From Parelaphostrongylus tenuis (Eukaryota; Nematoda; Chromadorea; Rhabditida; Metastrongylidae), in assembly GCA_019055375.1 (NCBI GenBank), contig JAHQIW010005902.1, positions 1 through 64,000 on the forward strand: 64,000 bases of DNA. Direction: 5' to 3'. The translations under genes and the position numbers were made by a program. Below, in pieces: positions 33,476 through 45,659 of this stretch (its first letter is position 1; each line of letters starts with the position of its first letter). The notes under the pieces were generated by a model. That model made no database searches. It had not been told where the DNA came from and saw nothing but the letters and a program-made list of their open reading frames with translations.

Positions 33476-34529
33476 AATCGAATGATTATTTATTTAAAAT
33501 GCTTGATTGTCAAACGTATATAGAGTCTTGTCTCAGACTGGTTTCCTGGCAAAATTGAGTTCATTGCTCACAGTGCGTGAAAAGCAGAGTAGTGACCATA
33601 CTCCATCAAAGAAGTTAGACGTTGAACTTTTCTCAACAGGCTGGTCATTGAATTGGGTCATCAACTGCATCTCAACTGAGCAAGGACAATTGCGACCGAA
33701 TAATGAGATACTGCATGCCATCATGAGTCTTCGCTCTGAGGATTGCAAAATCCTCAGGATAACAATGTTCTTTTTTGATAAAGAAGAATGCGCATCTCCT
33801 TCTAGCTTGTAGGTGAATAAATTACAAAATACGGGATAAACATTCTTAGGTGAGCTGAAGTGCTTTTCAAACTATTTCAATAGGTAAACTTTTCACAAAT
33901 AAGGCCGCACACGTGGACTTTGGGCAAACAGCCGCGCTAACGAGAGGGGTTTCTGTGATTACTATGCACAGGGCAGTGAATATTTTGAATTTGAACTCTT
34001 CACAGACGTTTGTACAATTATTCAAATAGTTCAACATCTCGTAACTGTAGCTGATGTTTTACAATGCTGGAACATACAGCCTCATGTCTCTGGCAATAGA
34101 AATTAAGACGACGCGCTCTGCCCGACTGACGAAAATTGTAAGGTCGAAACACGTGTGTCGGGCTATACAAGAACCCTTACCAGACCGCTTGACGTGAAGG
34201 CTCGAATAAATATGAAGAGATTTATAGAACTTAAGATCTGTGAAGAAACTTTATAAACTAGCTTTGCCAGATAACGATCTATGAAAATCCCTACATTACC
34301 TAAAACAAATTTAGCGCCACATTATATATAAATGAGCATGGATTTTCAATACATGGCAGGTGATAGGAGCGGTCTTACCTGAACCTGCCTAATAACAAAT
34401 ATCTATTAGTAGGTATCAACGATTGTCAGCAGTCACAATATGGATTGCTACATTACGCTGAAGATAAATCTCCTTAACACCTGTTGAAATTCAAAGTTCA
34501 TAAAAAACTTTAGTGCGGAATAGCAACAA
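33476..34529. other. Unassigned, with one tandem-array-type unit
   Basis: Bases 34125-34200 (GACTGACGAAAATTGTAAGG, CGAAACACGTGTGTCGGGCT) match one unit of the 132-bp array. A frame of 101 codons at 33507-33812 has no recognisable similarity. Confidence 0.4.
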
Positions 34530-35016
34530 TTATTCTTCGAAATAAAGACTCTCGTTATTGACCATCTCTTGCCAACAATCAGCCACCCTCCAGATCTGCT
34601 CTAAATACCATTCATTAGATTTTTAATCAAAAGCTTCCTGACATGTCTCTTTAACTTCATAAAATCTCTCGAATCGGCGTCCACGTAGGAAATGTTCCAT
34701 TGAGTGAAAACTGAACTATAACTGGACGGCGCAGCATCTGGTGGGTTTGGCAAAATCTCAGTTCTCTCTAATACAACAAACTTCTACTTAGTCTCATTTA
34801 CCGTGTGAGGTTTAGCATTGTCATGATGGTACAGCGCGCATGCGAGACTGAGATCACCACTCCAAGTCGTTTGTACCACTTTGCAACAATCACATGGCTC
34901 ACAGTTCCCTCATCTTCGGCATCAAAGATCTCCTTCGCAGCATCTCTTTTTGCAGGTTGACGGTACCACAAATGGCGTATCAAAACTCGAATCTCAATTT
35001 TATACGCTGTCATCAA
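34530..35016 (-). pseudogene. Internally deleted mariner transposase (family 3, copy D)
   Basis: Minus-strand relic of a SETMAR-like mariner. The N-terminal helix-turn-helix part (IEIRVLIRHLW, AAKEIFDAEDEGTVSH, VIVAKWYKRL) at 35016-34860 runs straight into the C-terminal part at about 34830 (DNAKPHTVNET, then LERTEILPNPP, MEHFLRGRRFERF and NESLYFEE before TAA at 34530). The middle of the gene, with the first two catalytic Asp residues, is missing, so only about 490 of the usual 1050 bases remain. It is the same family as the copy at 45660-46693. Confidence 0.8.
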
Positions 35017-35489
35017 TTGATTTTTGAAAAGTGGATTAAGATTTTATGCATTATAACAATCGTTGCCGTGGAAGTTTCTTATGGAACTATTCCTGAGATT
35101 TTCCCATGAATTTATGATAGCCGATACTGTGTGAAGCGTACATAAAATTTGAACTTTTCGCCGGTATTTTCCTCAGCCTAGTATGTATTTGATAGTTTTC
35201 CTTAGATGAATACCAAGATGATATCGCACACATAAATGCGAATACCTATCTTTAACGTGCATTCTGCTCAAACTCATCGTTCTGCTTAAGTTGAGGAGTT
35301 GAACTAGGAGGACGCCAATTGGTCCGCATTCCGATAGCGATACCAGTCAACGGGCTGCCATTGGCGAAATCTGAGCAGTATCGACATGCTTTGAAGGCTT
35401 GCCGAACACTGCATATTCTGTAAGTTATAGGACTACAATGACAAAACAAAACCATTTTGATGAAAAGTCTTGAGAATAAGAACATTCCA
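35017..35489. other. Unassigned sequence
   Basis: No feature recognised; open frames on the minus strand here show no similarity. Confidence 0.4.
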
Positions 35490-36941
35490 CAAAGTAGAAG
35501 CATCTGTGATATGCCATCTTTCTTGCGGCGATAAGACACTTCCAACATAAAAACTTCATTTATAGTTACTGATAAACCAGCTATGATGTCCAAACGGTGG
35601 GGAACAGTTTAGGATTAAAATGTAATATTCTTTTCATTCTTATGGCGCCCTATTACAAACCTCCCAAAAACCAATTGCGGTATCGAAATCCACAAGATTT
35701 GTTCTATCGAATAACTAGTAAGAGGTTTACAAAGAGGCATACACAAGCTCCAGCCAAACAAATAAAGCAAAGTGAGTGTGAAATCCATTTGTGCTGCTAC
35801 ATCGTAATTGAAAGCCTTTTTCCAAAGTTATCATATCGTTAAAGTTGCAGAAATTCAAGCTTTCAAATGATTACATAGAATATAACAGAAAACTTTTGTG
35901 CAGCGAAAAGGCCTTTAAACAATCGTGTACCTCAATTGGTACAGGTCTTTCCTTAGAAATTAAACTCTTGACGAAAACAGTAATACAAAAAAAGATCGAA
36001 TGAATTTGCTTATGATAAACTCAGATTTATGTCTTATAACTCAGCTTCCGATCTTCTCTTCTAGTTTGAGGAGGCTCCATCTCAACCGTTCATCCTTTTC
36101 TAAATACGTCAGAAAGGTATAATAGAATAAGAAGGCATTCTAATATTTGTGTTTCATGACGCAAATCGCGCCGATTCTCCACAGCATAATGATATTTTTA
36201 TGAACCTTCGCTCACCCTCCTATTGAAGGTTTATTCAATTATGTATTTCAGTTTCATTTAATTCAATTAGTGTCGGCATGAGCCAAAAAAAGTAGGATTT
36301 CGATCTGTGACTAACGAACACATTGAGATGAAATAGGCATTACTGGCGATATTTGAAATTACAAAATACAGCCCGGAGATAAATAAATAAAATCGTGCTC
36401 ACCCTTATGAAGTCCGCTTTCCTTCTGAGTTGTGCCCCGCAAAATGGTGTGGCGCACAAGACACCGCACCATTAGCTGTAAAAAGAGTACGAACAAGCGG
36501 ATACGATAAAAAGGCTATGTGGAAATAACTGTGTGTTTTGACAACATCGTGAAATTTGGAAATCAAAGAAGGTATGATTCGTGAGCCTAGCTGCAAAAAA
36601 ACCAACCTGCCGATAATATTTAAGCTGTCATCATCTGGAGAGGTGCCGCTGGAACCACCAACGCTGAGCGAGGGTACTCACACACTGAGTAGCTTATATA
36701 CCGGCTCGGCTGCCACGTGCGAATAAGTCTTATCATGTTGCATGGTAGGAAGTGATAAGAACCACTGACGTTGGATGTGAAAAAGTCGGTTATAGGATTC
36801 TTTGGAGCGCTTCGCAACCTGTTTTTAGGTTTGTGGCAAGCTGAAAACATAGTTGATTGATAGGCTTTGTAGAGCGTACACTTGTCTTCACTTCAACACA
36901 TTCAGTCACTGCAATTAGTTGTTTCGTATCCGTCATTAATG
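35490..36941. repeat. Dispersed repeat R, copy 1
   Basis: About 1.45 kb collinear with 51411-52905 and, inverted, 63086-64000. Landmarks: GATAAGACACTTCCAAC, ACCAGCTATGATGTCCAA, AGGATTTCGATCTGTGACT, GGAGAGGTGCCGCTGGAACC and an end at the palindrome GTCATTAATGAC. Similarity to the others stops at this palindrome. A frame near 35620-35740 (LKCNILFILMAPYYK.., KNQLRYRNPQDLFYRITS) is partly preserved in copy 2, so R may descend from a coding transposon, but no transposase motif is seen. Confidence 0.8.
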
Positions 36942-38244
36942 ACATTTGGGAATTCGTATATTTGAAATCGAATTCAAAATCCACTATTATCTCTACTTTC
37001 TATATAGACCTTCAGTGACAAATTTTGACCTATTCCAAGGGTATTTTTTTCTTTCTTTAATCCATCGTTTTTTTCCGTCATATCTACAGAAACATTGTTC
37101 AGACCTAGTCGATTCTTGGGAGCAAATCCTCAAGGAGTTATATCATTTGTGGATATCGATAGCAAAAAATGTACAACATCGAAATACTTCACTATGGGCT
37201 CTTAACTCACTCGCATAGCTCTGCTTGGTCAACCTATCTTGCGTCATGATGTGTCTAACTAATCATTTTTTCTTTTCCTTCTTTTTCGAAGAACTCTGCC
37301 TCAGATGACTGTGCCCGCCTATTGATACGTGTAATCATGGGAACCAGTAGTTTTTTTCCCTGGAAGCGGTGTATGGTATCTAATTTTTAATTACTGGTAT
37401 ATGGATGTTGTGTTTTCACAATAAGTGCAATAACTGCTCTAATAATAGCATCATATCATGCTTATTTTCCTGTGAATATGTGACACACTGTTCTCAAAAG
37501 TTGTATGAATTGACTATGAGTTGTGTTAATAAACGGTCATTTTTATTTTCATTATCCGAAAGAATAATGGTGGCCATTACAAGCATGTCATTTGATTTCA
37601 AGCAATAACTGTACAGCGCGGTACCTTTTGACAATTGTGTCTAGTTCAAAGCAACACTAAATTTCGTATTCACTCTCAGTTCTTGGCTTGTTGTAAGAGA
37701 GGTGTATGTATGCTTACAGTTATGTGCGTTTTTTTCAGCACTCACCGTTACTTGGGTAATTTTATACCTACCGCAGAAGCCAACGATAAGTTTCACACCG
37801 CCTGGGCTATGAGTTGAGACCAGAACGTTCCGATCACGAGGTCTTTACAGTGGATGAACCTGGTGCTTCTGCCGAGTTTTCTGTCTCTAAAGCCAGGTTG
37901 ATCTAGGATACCTTCATTACTTTCCTGCTTTCGTGTGCCCTCACTACGTTTCTGACCATCTTCAGCTTTCGGAAGAATTCATATCTTGTCCAAATCGAGG
38001 AATTGTTGTGAGGTACTTTTTATTAAATTCACAATCATGTATGGACTAGGACCCGTTTTGTTATCCGCCAGTCCATGGTGTAAGCACACGATTTATGACA
38101 GCAGCTGCAAATGAGATGACAATCAAGAACAGACGTCATTTTGCCAAACACAGTGAAGGATAGAATTGCGGCGTGTGCTGATAGGAACTACTCCAGCAGT
38201 GGACATGAGCTGAATGGTATACACATAGGTAAATGTACACATAA
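36942..38244. other. Unassigned; one weak exon candidate
   Basis: After TTTTTTTCAG at about 37739 a short frame reads THRYLGNFIPTAEANDKFHT before a TGA at about 37817. This could be a terminal exon, but nothing else supports it. Confidence 0.3.
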
Positions 38245-39031
38245 GATAAAGCTCTCGGCGTTGATCAATCCCTAAGGATGCGCCAAGCAATTATCTTTAT
38301 TTTTTGAATGCCACTGAGGTGATTGAATTCAAATTAGGCTTCTGTGGTGACACGCGGTGGCCTCTCGCTGTATCGAGTGAGTGCCGCTTATCCTTCCAGA
38401 CAATTTTGAGAACAGTCTGGTATCAACTTACCGCGCCCGGAAAGATGGATGGCTTGGTGAGCCACGAGCGCGAGATTGAGCCATCGGCCTTGTGTGCGAA
38501 GCAGAGTACCTCTAACCATTGCACCATATAAATATATATATATATATACATATACATATATCACTACTTCAACTTCGTTTAAGGTGACTGAATAATATTT
38601 GGCCTTTACAAGAACTCGCGGTGGCCTCCCTACGTATCGAGTCAGTAGTAGTGCTTATCCTTTCAGACAAGTCTCAATCAGCGTGATACCACAATGCCAA
38701 CCCCGTAGGAATGGATGACTTCGTAAGTCACGAGCGGGAGATGGAACCATCGACCTTGTGTGCGACACAGAGCACCTCTAACCACCGCGCCATATCACCA
38801 TCGCGCTCATGGCTCACCAAGCCATCCATCCCTGCGGGGTCGGTAAATTGATACCAAACAAACCTCAGACTTTTCTGGGAGGATAAGCAGCACTGACTCA
38901 GTTCAGCGGAAGGCCTCCGCGAGTCATTGTAAAGGCGAGATATGCATTCAGTCACCTCAAACGAAGTTAGAAATTGAAGCCGAATGCATGGCGCATCCCT
39001 CAGGGATTGATCAACGCCGAGAGCTTTATCC
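38245..39031. mobile_element. Nested fold-back element with tRNA-derived SINE segments
   Basis: Outer inverted repeats of about 40 bases: AAGCTCTCGGCGTTGATCAA at 38248 and TTGATCAACGCCGAGAGCTT near 39027. Inside are three copies of one SINE-like body (GGTGGCCTC..CGAGTCAGT, ..GATGGATGGCTTGGTGAGCC). Two (38290-38528 and 38580-38795) have the head to the right and one (38796-38965) is inverted, making a palindrome. The head of copy two on the minus strand has TGGCGCGGTGG, 10 of 11 to an A box, and GGTCGATGGTTCCATCTCC, close to a B box. A TA microsatellite at 38527-38556 separates copies one and two. Confidence 0.75.
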
Positions 39032-39660
39032 TTTATCCTTTTTATATCACTACTTGGGTGCTTGGATAGCCCGTTTTCACCGGTATCTGTGCTGCAGTAA
39101 AGTTTTCATTCCTCTTTCTCTCGCGCAGTTGTCGTCCATGGTGGCTGTCCATTTTGAACATGGCAATGTACACAAGGCTCATTACGGGGTTCCGAATGCG
39201 TTGACATCTGTGGATGCAGATGGTTCACGTTGGCCGCGAACACGTCCGTCCATTTTTTGTGATGTTTTTCAGGAGTACGTTTGCTTTCTCTTGAAGTCCA
39301 CTTCGCTGTTCTCTTCGCCTGTCATCTATTCTTTTACTCACATGACCGGCTTATCTGTGATTCGCTTTCGATGTAAATACTTCTTGATCACGAAGGTGGG
39401 ACAGATTTCGAAGATCGGGGCTGCACACGCCTGTTGGACGTTGTGATTGTCGATTAAATTTGTAAAGGCATCGTTCAAGCGTATTGTGAGTAGTGCGCAG
39501 ATGTGTTGAAGTGGCTACAGTATTAGCCCTCGTTTCCGCTGCAAAACAGAACGGTGGGAGGACTGTTGTTAAGTCTATTAAGTATCGCCTCGGCTTCATT
39601 ACTACTTTTTGGAAAGATGACGTTGTCATCCGCAAAACAAACATTCAATAGGAACTTCTC
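39032..39660 (-). pseudogene. Antisense reverse-transcriptase C-terminal fragment
   Basis: On the minus strand, 39640-39580 reads CFADDNVIFPKSSNEAEAIL, the catalytic FADD box with the following helix of RTE-like reverse transcriptases. After a deletion the same strand continues with TLERCLYKFNRQSQRPTGVC, DLRNLSHLRDQEVFTSKANH at 39480-39350, the family's conserved end before AGHV. The thumb region between them is missing. This family differs from the 12623 element. Confidence 0.7.
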
Positions 39661-40490
39661 ATCAATACCTGTGTCCGTCTCCTCAATGGAGCCAATCAAC
39701 TTTCGTAAATTTCACATTACCATACTCCGCACCCCCCTCCCTCCTCCTTCAATAATGGCCCGTTCTGCACCGTAGGCACCAGAACCCCTAAGCCTATAAA
39801 GTTCTTCATTTTGGCTGAAGAATGATATTAAATGATTAGCACTTGCAAGTAACTAATGCCATAAGGTTCAGAGGGGGTGGAAAACTGATCGATTTTCTAG
39901 CATTGTAATTAGAGAATGATGTACATTGGTTACATTTACGTATAATGCTCCAAGTTATCGCTATGACCTTGCGGAGGTCATTGTCTTCATATGTATGTAT
40001 TCGCCTGAAGTGTAGAAGTTTGATATTTTGGGTTCTCTTATGTTATCCGAAAACAAATAACGAAACAATTTGAAGCAAAATTTGCAAAACAAAACCTAAT
40101 CGGTACGGTAGTTAGGAAGATGAGACGTGAGTCGATATTGCGATGAGAGCAACGGAAGAAGGCTTCGACGCGAAATTACGATCAGTCGCTTAAGTGACGG
40201 CAAAAATTACGCGAATTCAAGCTTAATGAGAAAGCGTTGAAGAAGGTCGGGTAGGTCAACGACCTCACGATGGGCCCCTTGTTTTTTCAAAGCTCAGTTA
40301 GCGGCCGATGACCTCATCCGTGGTTCGATGACCACCAGCGACGACATGTGAAAATCACCGAGAATGGCGAAGTTGAGAAAAATCGAAATTTTCGACGAAT
40401 TTCAAAAAGTCGAACGATTTCCAGAAATTTTGATGAAACCGCTAGATCAAAACCCTCAAGCTGGGACGCCACAATTTCACAATACACGGA
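39661..40490. other. Unassigned sequence
   Basis: No gene recognised. The last 220 bases before the microsatellite look like the body of a nematode dispersed repeat but no second copy is in the window. Confidence 0.4.
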
Positions 40491-40605
40491 CAGACAGACA
40501 GACAGACACACACACACACACACATACACGCACACACACGCATGCACCACGCACGCACACGCACTCACGCGACACACTTACACACACGCTCTCTCTCTCT
40601 CTGTG
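40491..40605. repeat. Compound microsatellite (CAGA)n-(CA)n-(CT)n
   Basis: CAGACAGACAGACA followed by interrupted CA repeats and ending in CTCTCTCTCTCTCTG. The open frames across it are simple-sequence artefacts. Confidence 0.95.
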
Positions 40606-42698
40606 ATCCTGAATTCTAAACAAGATTTTTAAAGAGAAACTGAAGAAAAAATATCTAAATGATACAGACTCCGAAAATGCTCACTGTGCAGATCCAAGTC
40701 GGAAGAATTTGGCCTGATAGATTGATCACACTAAATGGGGCTCAGATGCTCGTCGTAGACAACCAGTCTAATCTATGAGATTTTTGCATCACAAAGAGCA
40801 GCTTCCACCTGAAACATATGGTGCTGTACCGTTTCAGTCGAACATTATAATTCTTTTGAAACCGTAGACCCACATCCTCTGCATTACTGATATTCAGTGT
40901 TGGGACGCATTGGAGTGGAGCAGACACTCCAACGTTGCCTTTCTGGGGGTTATTGAGGCAGAGGAGGTGGATTTCCGGCTCCGAAAGGTTTAGGCTGATT
41001 GGCCATACCGACAATAAGAACAATTGGGCTCCAGAGCCATAAAAGACTTAATGCGATACCGTAAGGCTCTGTAACCATTTTGTGAACAATGTTGAGTGAT
41101 AGTCATAACTTTCAATCACAGGCGGCAGGAATTGAACCTGCGTCCTACCCCTTTCTCGGGCTGCCACTAGTCACTGCAATATCGGGGCACTGTACTGCTG
41201 TTACCTACTTTTTCGGTGTAACCCTGCTCAATTCCGAGGGGAATAATAAACGTTTTCGTTGTACTAGGGGGAGATACACAGTAGAGAATGCAGAGTCTGC
41301 AAAAATCGGATCATTGAAACTGTGGGATGGGCGGTGGAGGATCCTGTAAAACAAGAGCCGAATCTGATATCCTATCCGTCGGTCTCCTTGCACAGCTAAT
41401 GAGGGGATGAGCAGTGGAGAAGCTTGGCCTCAATTCTATTAGTTAATGCGCACTAGCCGTAAGAGCTATGCCTACTAATGTGATGAATCTGGAGAGATTT
41501 GACGCATCTTCTACCTCACATCCTATTCCTAACTTGCCAGAGACGGAGTTTCTTTACTTTTTGAATCTGAATTTGAATTTAAATTCCGCCCTCGTAGTAA
41601 ATTTCCAAATTTTCTTCGTAACTTGTCTTTTAAGTCATATCGAATATCGATACAAATAGACATAGACTTATCTACTAATCTTTTCCAAAGATTCCTATCC
41701 AAATACTTAATACAATAATGTTCTTTAGAGACACATTTTTTCCAGAAGTGAAAACAATTGGTTTTGTTTATTTTGTAAACAAGTGCATAGTACAAGCATG
41801 TGAATGTTCAGTATTTGGTGCTAATCACTTCGTAAGCCGCGCATTTCATGTAATTTAAGAAAATTGGACGATTACGTTAATAAAACCCTCAACATAAATC
41901 CTCAACCTGAGGGCAGCCATCATTGGAAGAACATCATTTGCACAGCCATCAAGTAGAAGTTGAGACTCGAGAAGCCAGTGTTAGTTGAGAATTTGTAGAA
42001 TAGCCAGTACTACCATAAGGAACAATTCCTGAAATGGTATTGGGATTTGCTACAAAACTCATCTGCAGCATATTTCCGACTTGTCAAAGTGGTCTACTTA
42101 TACAACAGACGAATGCTTCAGCTACACAAGTAACATAATCGTTCTGCAGCTGCCTAATACAGCGAGTCGATTCGAAGTTTATCAAACGTAAACGATTACG
42201 CGCTATGCAGTATACTACAGGCATGGCACCAAACACTGGTGATCAGAATGCCAGCACTCTAGACTATCTATAATGCAAACAAAATAAGATTTTCGCTGAA
42301 CTGAAGAAGGGCGCTTAAAGTACTACGTCTGTGCACAGTATGTAGAGGATCATTTTCGTAAATAAATGATAGTTGGGTCATTATCAATGTAAACCTCTCA
42401 AGTAAACTGAGACAAAGAAGTCGATAATCCACTTAACCAATCGCGTACATCAGCCCCATAATCAAAGGAAAGTCGCGGGGAGAAAATCTCAAGAGTCAAA
42501 TTAGAGTCAATGTGGCAAACAAATCAAGGTCACAGTACTAGGTAGCATGACTTTTCCTGATAACGTGCATCCGTTATTAGAATCAGGTTCACGTTTCCCA
42601 TCAACAGAATGCATGCCTAAAAATCTTATTCAGGACCGCATGGTATCTGGATGAGTCGGAAAATGGACTCAGTTACAAAGCCGCACTGGAGAAAATAA
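40606..42698. other. Unassigned, apart from a tRNA-like segment
   Basis: Besides the tRNA-like stretch at 41119-41190, nothing recognisable was found; the open frames are short. Confidence 0.4.
41119..41190 (-). repeat. tRNA-like sequence, SINE head or tRNA pseudogene
   Basis: The complement contains a perfect five-pair T arm, GCAGG-TTCAATT-CCTGC, with a textbook B box GGTTCAATTCC, preceded by an anticodon-like arm CCC-GAGAAAG-GGG and an A-box-like TTGCAGTGACTAGTGG. The acceptor ends do not pair and position 33 of the anticodon loop is not T, so it is not a functional tRNA gene. It could be the head of a SINE family different from the other two. Confidence 0.45.
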
Positions 42699-43727
42699 TA
42701 GGTGTCCAATTAAGTTTCCGAACTTACTCCAAAAACTAAAAAATTTATTCTTCTAATTGAAGTATTCTCCGTCTGCTGAATGCGATTATGCCAACGCTCC
42801 GGCAAAAAATTAAATTCCGCGCTCATAAAACTCATCATTGTTCGATGCAGACCAACCAGTCAATTCTCGACGTAATTGGCCGATCAACCAAGATAAGGAG
42901 GAACGCGTGAAATTGAACGAGAAGCAATCATCGAAGCGATTGAAGAAGATTCGACTTTGTCAACTGGTGATTTGGCCGATGATTTCTAATGTCCAGACGA
43001 GAAGATCAGGAGAATCTTGAAAGATGCAGGCAAGAAATGGCGTAAGGGCAGTTAGATCCCGTGCAATCTCATACAAGCTCAAAAGAACAAGAGAAAGCAA
43101 ATTGTGCAAGCTCGTCTTCGTCGTCATAGCCGTTTTCGTTTTTGAACAGAATTGTCAAAATTGATTGTCAGCAAGGGACACTAATACCGAGACCAAATAG
43201 ATTTATGCCAAAAGCAATGCTGGTCATTTTCTGGGACCGAAATGGGCCGAATCATTGGGAACTGTTGCAAGGCGGTCAGACCCTGCAACGCTGAGCAATA
43301 CTGTCAGGAACTGGACTGTTGCAATCAGGCAATTCCACGTCATCGCTTTTGCCAAGTCATTTTGCTTCAAACGCAGTGCGAAACCACTCCTTGCCAAGGA
43401 AACAAGGAAGAAGCTGACCGATCTGGGATGGGAGCATTTGGACCATCTGCCGTATTCGCCAAATCTGTCCTTCCATTTCTTCAGATCATTAGAGCGATAG
43501 ATGGACAAAAAGAATTTTTGAGACATGAATCACTTGTGTCGAAAATGAGTGGTTGATTTGCATCGAAGAAAAATGTTTTATGAGCGCGCGGTTGTTGCCA
43601 GCGCGTTGGCAGAATTGTATCTAGACAGACGGAGAATACTTTAATCAATGTGATTTGATACTTTTGATCACTTGGAACAATGAATTTCTGATTCAGATCA
43701 AATTTGGGAACTTATTTGGAGACCTAA
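42699..43727 (+). pseudogene. Full-length but decayed mariner (family 1, copy E)
   Basis: Terminal inverted repeats TAGGTGTCCAATTAAGTTT at 42699 and the complement of TAGGTCTCCAAATAAGTTCC ending at 43727, next to TA. Inside are degenerate transposase pieces: IIEAIEEDSTLSTGDLADDF, DEKIRRILKDAGKKWRKG, KNKRKQIVQARLRRHSR, and near the end LTDLGWEHLDHLPYSPN at about 43410-43465. Stops and shifts throughout. At 1029 bases it is shorter than a typical mariner by a few hundred. Same family as 730-1640. Confidence 0.88.
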
Positions 43728-44499
43728 TAGCAGAAGCATGCAAAGCTCTAATGACGAAGTAGGCAGCAAAATCTGCGTTCCCTCGATCGAAATTTCTATA
43801 ATCGTTTAGCACTGTGGCGACCAAGTTAAATTTCATTGCAGCTATCAACAAAAGACCTGAATGAGCCAGGTTTAGTAATAAATAAAGCCAAAAACTACCA
43901 GAAAAAGCATAGATGGAGGGTTTGTAATGAATCCTCGTCACTTAGATTTCAAGGTGACAGCGGAACATAATGCAGATGTTTTGTTAGGACGCTCCTATTC
44001 TACTAAGAAGTAAATACCGAAAACTTCGGAGTGCATCGATGTCATGAACGCATGATTATTGTTCCACAACTTTAATTGTTATCAGCTTTTGCTGTCTTGT
44101 ACTTTTCTTCAATTCACTTTAAAACATGCGGTATAGATCGATTGTTCACAACCTATCAATGTTCATAGGTTAACGTCAGCAGTCTATGAACGGGCCCACA
44201 CCTTGGAAATCGTGGTCTCCTGATACGGGTTATTTGCATGAACACGTCCAAGCTCAGTAAAGCGGACGAAATGAGGTCCTTTGACGTTTTCCTTGCTATA
44301 CAAAGTTTGCAGACCATTCTCAAACTCCTTATGAAATCGGAAGAAATTTTAAACTGCGTTGTTTTTTGGTTGAACAGCTTACAACTTTTTTGCAAGAGTT
44401 CTCTTGAGCTTCACGCTATTGAACTTCGCCAGTGAACGAATAGTATTTGGGAAGCGACGAATTTCTGAAAATTTTTGTTCTTCTGCTATTGAATTTTAG
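43728..44499. other. Unassigned sequence
   Basis: No feature recognised; frames at 44156-44435 on both strands show no similarity. Confidence 0.4.
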
Positions 44500-44582
44500 G
44501 TCTCAAATCCTTCGTTGGAGTTATGAAAGCATTTGGATTCTTGGGTCAAACATCAGCTATACCTTACTTGCTTTCAAAGAAG
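44500..44582 (+). other. Isolated exon-like segment, unknown gene
   Basis: Flanked by TTGAATTTTAG and AAGAAG|GTGAAT, 83 bases. In the only open phase (entered in phase 1, left in phase 0) it reads LKSFVGVMKAFGFLGQTSAI, PYLLSKK. The good splice sites and protein-like sequence make a real exon plausible. No neighbour exons found and no family recognised. Confidence 0.35.
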
Positions 44583-45659
44583 GTGAATATTTTGTAACCT
44601 CACCTACTGCTATTGATTGATTTACTACTAAGCACGTATCTGATCACCAAGAAGACAGTACTTTGTAAATCAGTTGTTGATAAAACATCATTCTCGAGCT
44701 TTATCACCGGCCTATCATGCTTCATAAAGTGAAACTCTCTAAGTCAGAGGCCAAAGGAGCACAGCTCCGTCATATAGTTCATTCAACCTCCACACGTCGG
44801 TATTAGGACTCGTGATAGTCGCGTCCTATCGTGGGTAAAAATTTCCGATCAGCACTGCATCCAATAGTCAAGCCCCTTTGATGAGTGTTCGTTTCTAGAT
44901 GCTCCGTAACAGCTCAAATGAGTTCTTCTGTAGAATCCCAAATAATTATGCGCGTATTTGCCTCTAATAAAATTTTGGTTTGCTATCATGAACAGGTGAA
45001 GAAGGTTCGTTACTTTTTCCGCGCTTCCAAATTTGAATTCGCCATGACCAAGCTTTTTTTGCCGGAAAATTGCAATATGCATTTTGCAACACATTCTTGG
45101 TTACATACCTCAATAAGTTCTCAAACCGCTTACACGGCTTACTTCCGGATCTGAATTCTAAATGCGGATTTACGCAAAGTACTGCACTGACGTGTGGAAT
45201 TCTGATTTGTATTACTTCTCTTGAGTAGACTCGCTCTCAAGGACGACCACCTACGCGTTGAACGGACGAGATCACTAGAAGAATCAGGCAGCTGTACTCA
45301 CAGTTGCCGATATTCATAGATCACGATATGAAACAAGGGTTCCGCCATGCTCAAATCAGGCCACTGCTATGCATGATAATCGCGAGAAGAACAAACGAAT
45401 GGAAAATGTGGTGGGATTCACATAAAATCAATAAGGCGCATCGTTTTTAGTATACGAGTAAATACTACTTCCCAAATACATCCTAAGTACTGCGTTGAGG
45501 GAAATTTTCCCTAGTATTCGAGAAAATTGAAATTTACATTTGTTTCACACAGTATGGGTTAAAATTTTGGGGAATATCTCAGGAACATTTCCATAAGAAT
45601 CTCGCACGGCAACATTAGTTATAATGCATCAAATTTTAATTTACTTTTCAGATATCAAA
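44583..45659. other. Unassigned sequence
   Basis: No gene or repeat recognised. Confidence 0.4.

Noticed and set aside
38988..39446. 152-codon plus-strand frame
   Set aside because: It starts in the fold-back inverted repeat and then runs antisense to a reverse-transcriptase relic.
40314..40632. Cys/Val-rich and Thr/His-rich frames
   Set aside because: Translations of the CA/CT microsatellite.
41119..41190. Functional tRNA-Phe gene (GAA in the anticodon position)
   Set aside because: No acceptor stem pairing and position 33 is not T; kept only as a tRNA-like repeat.
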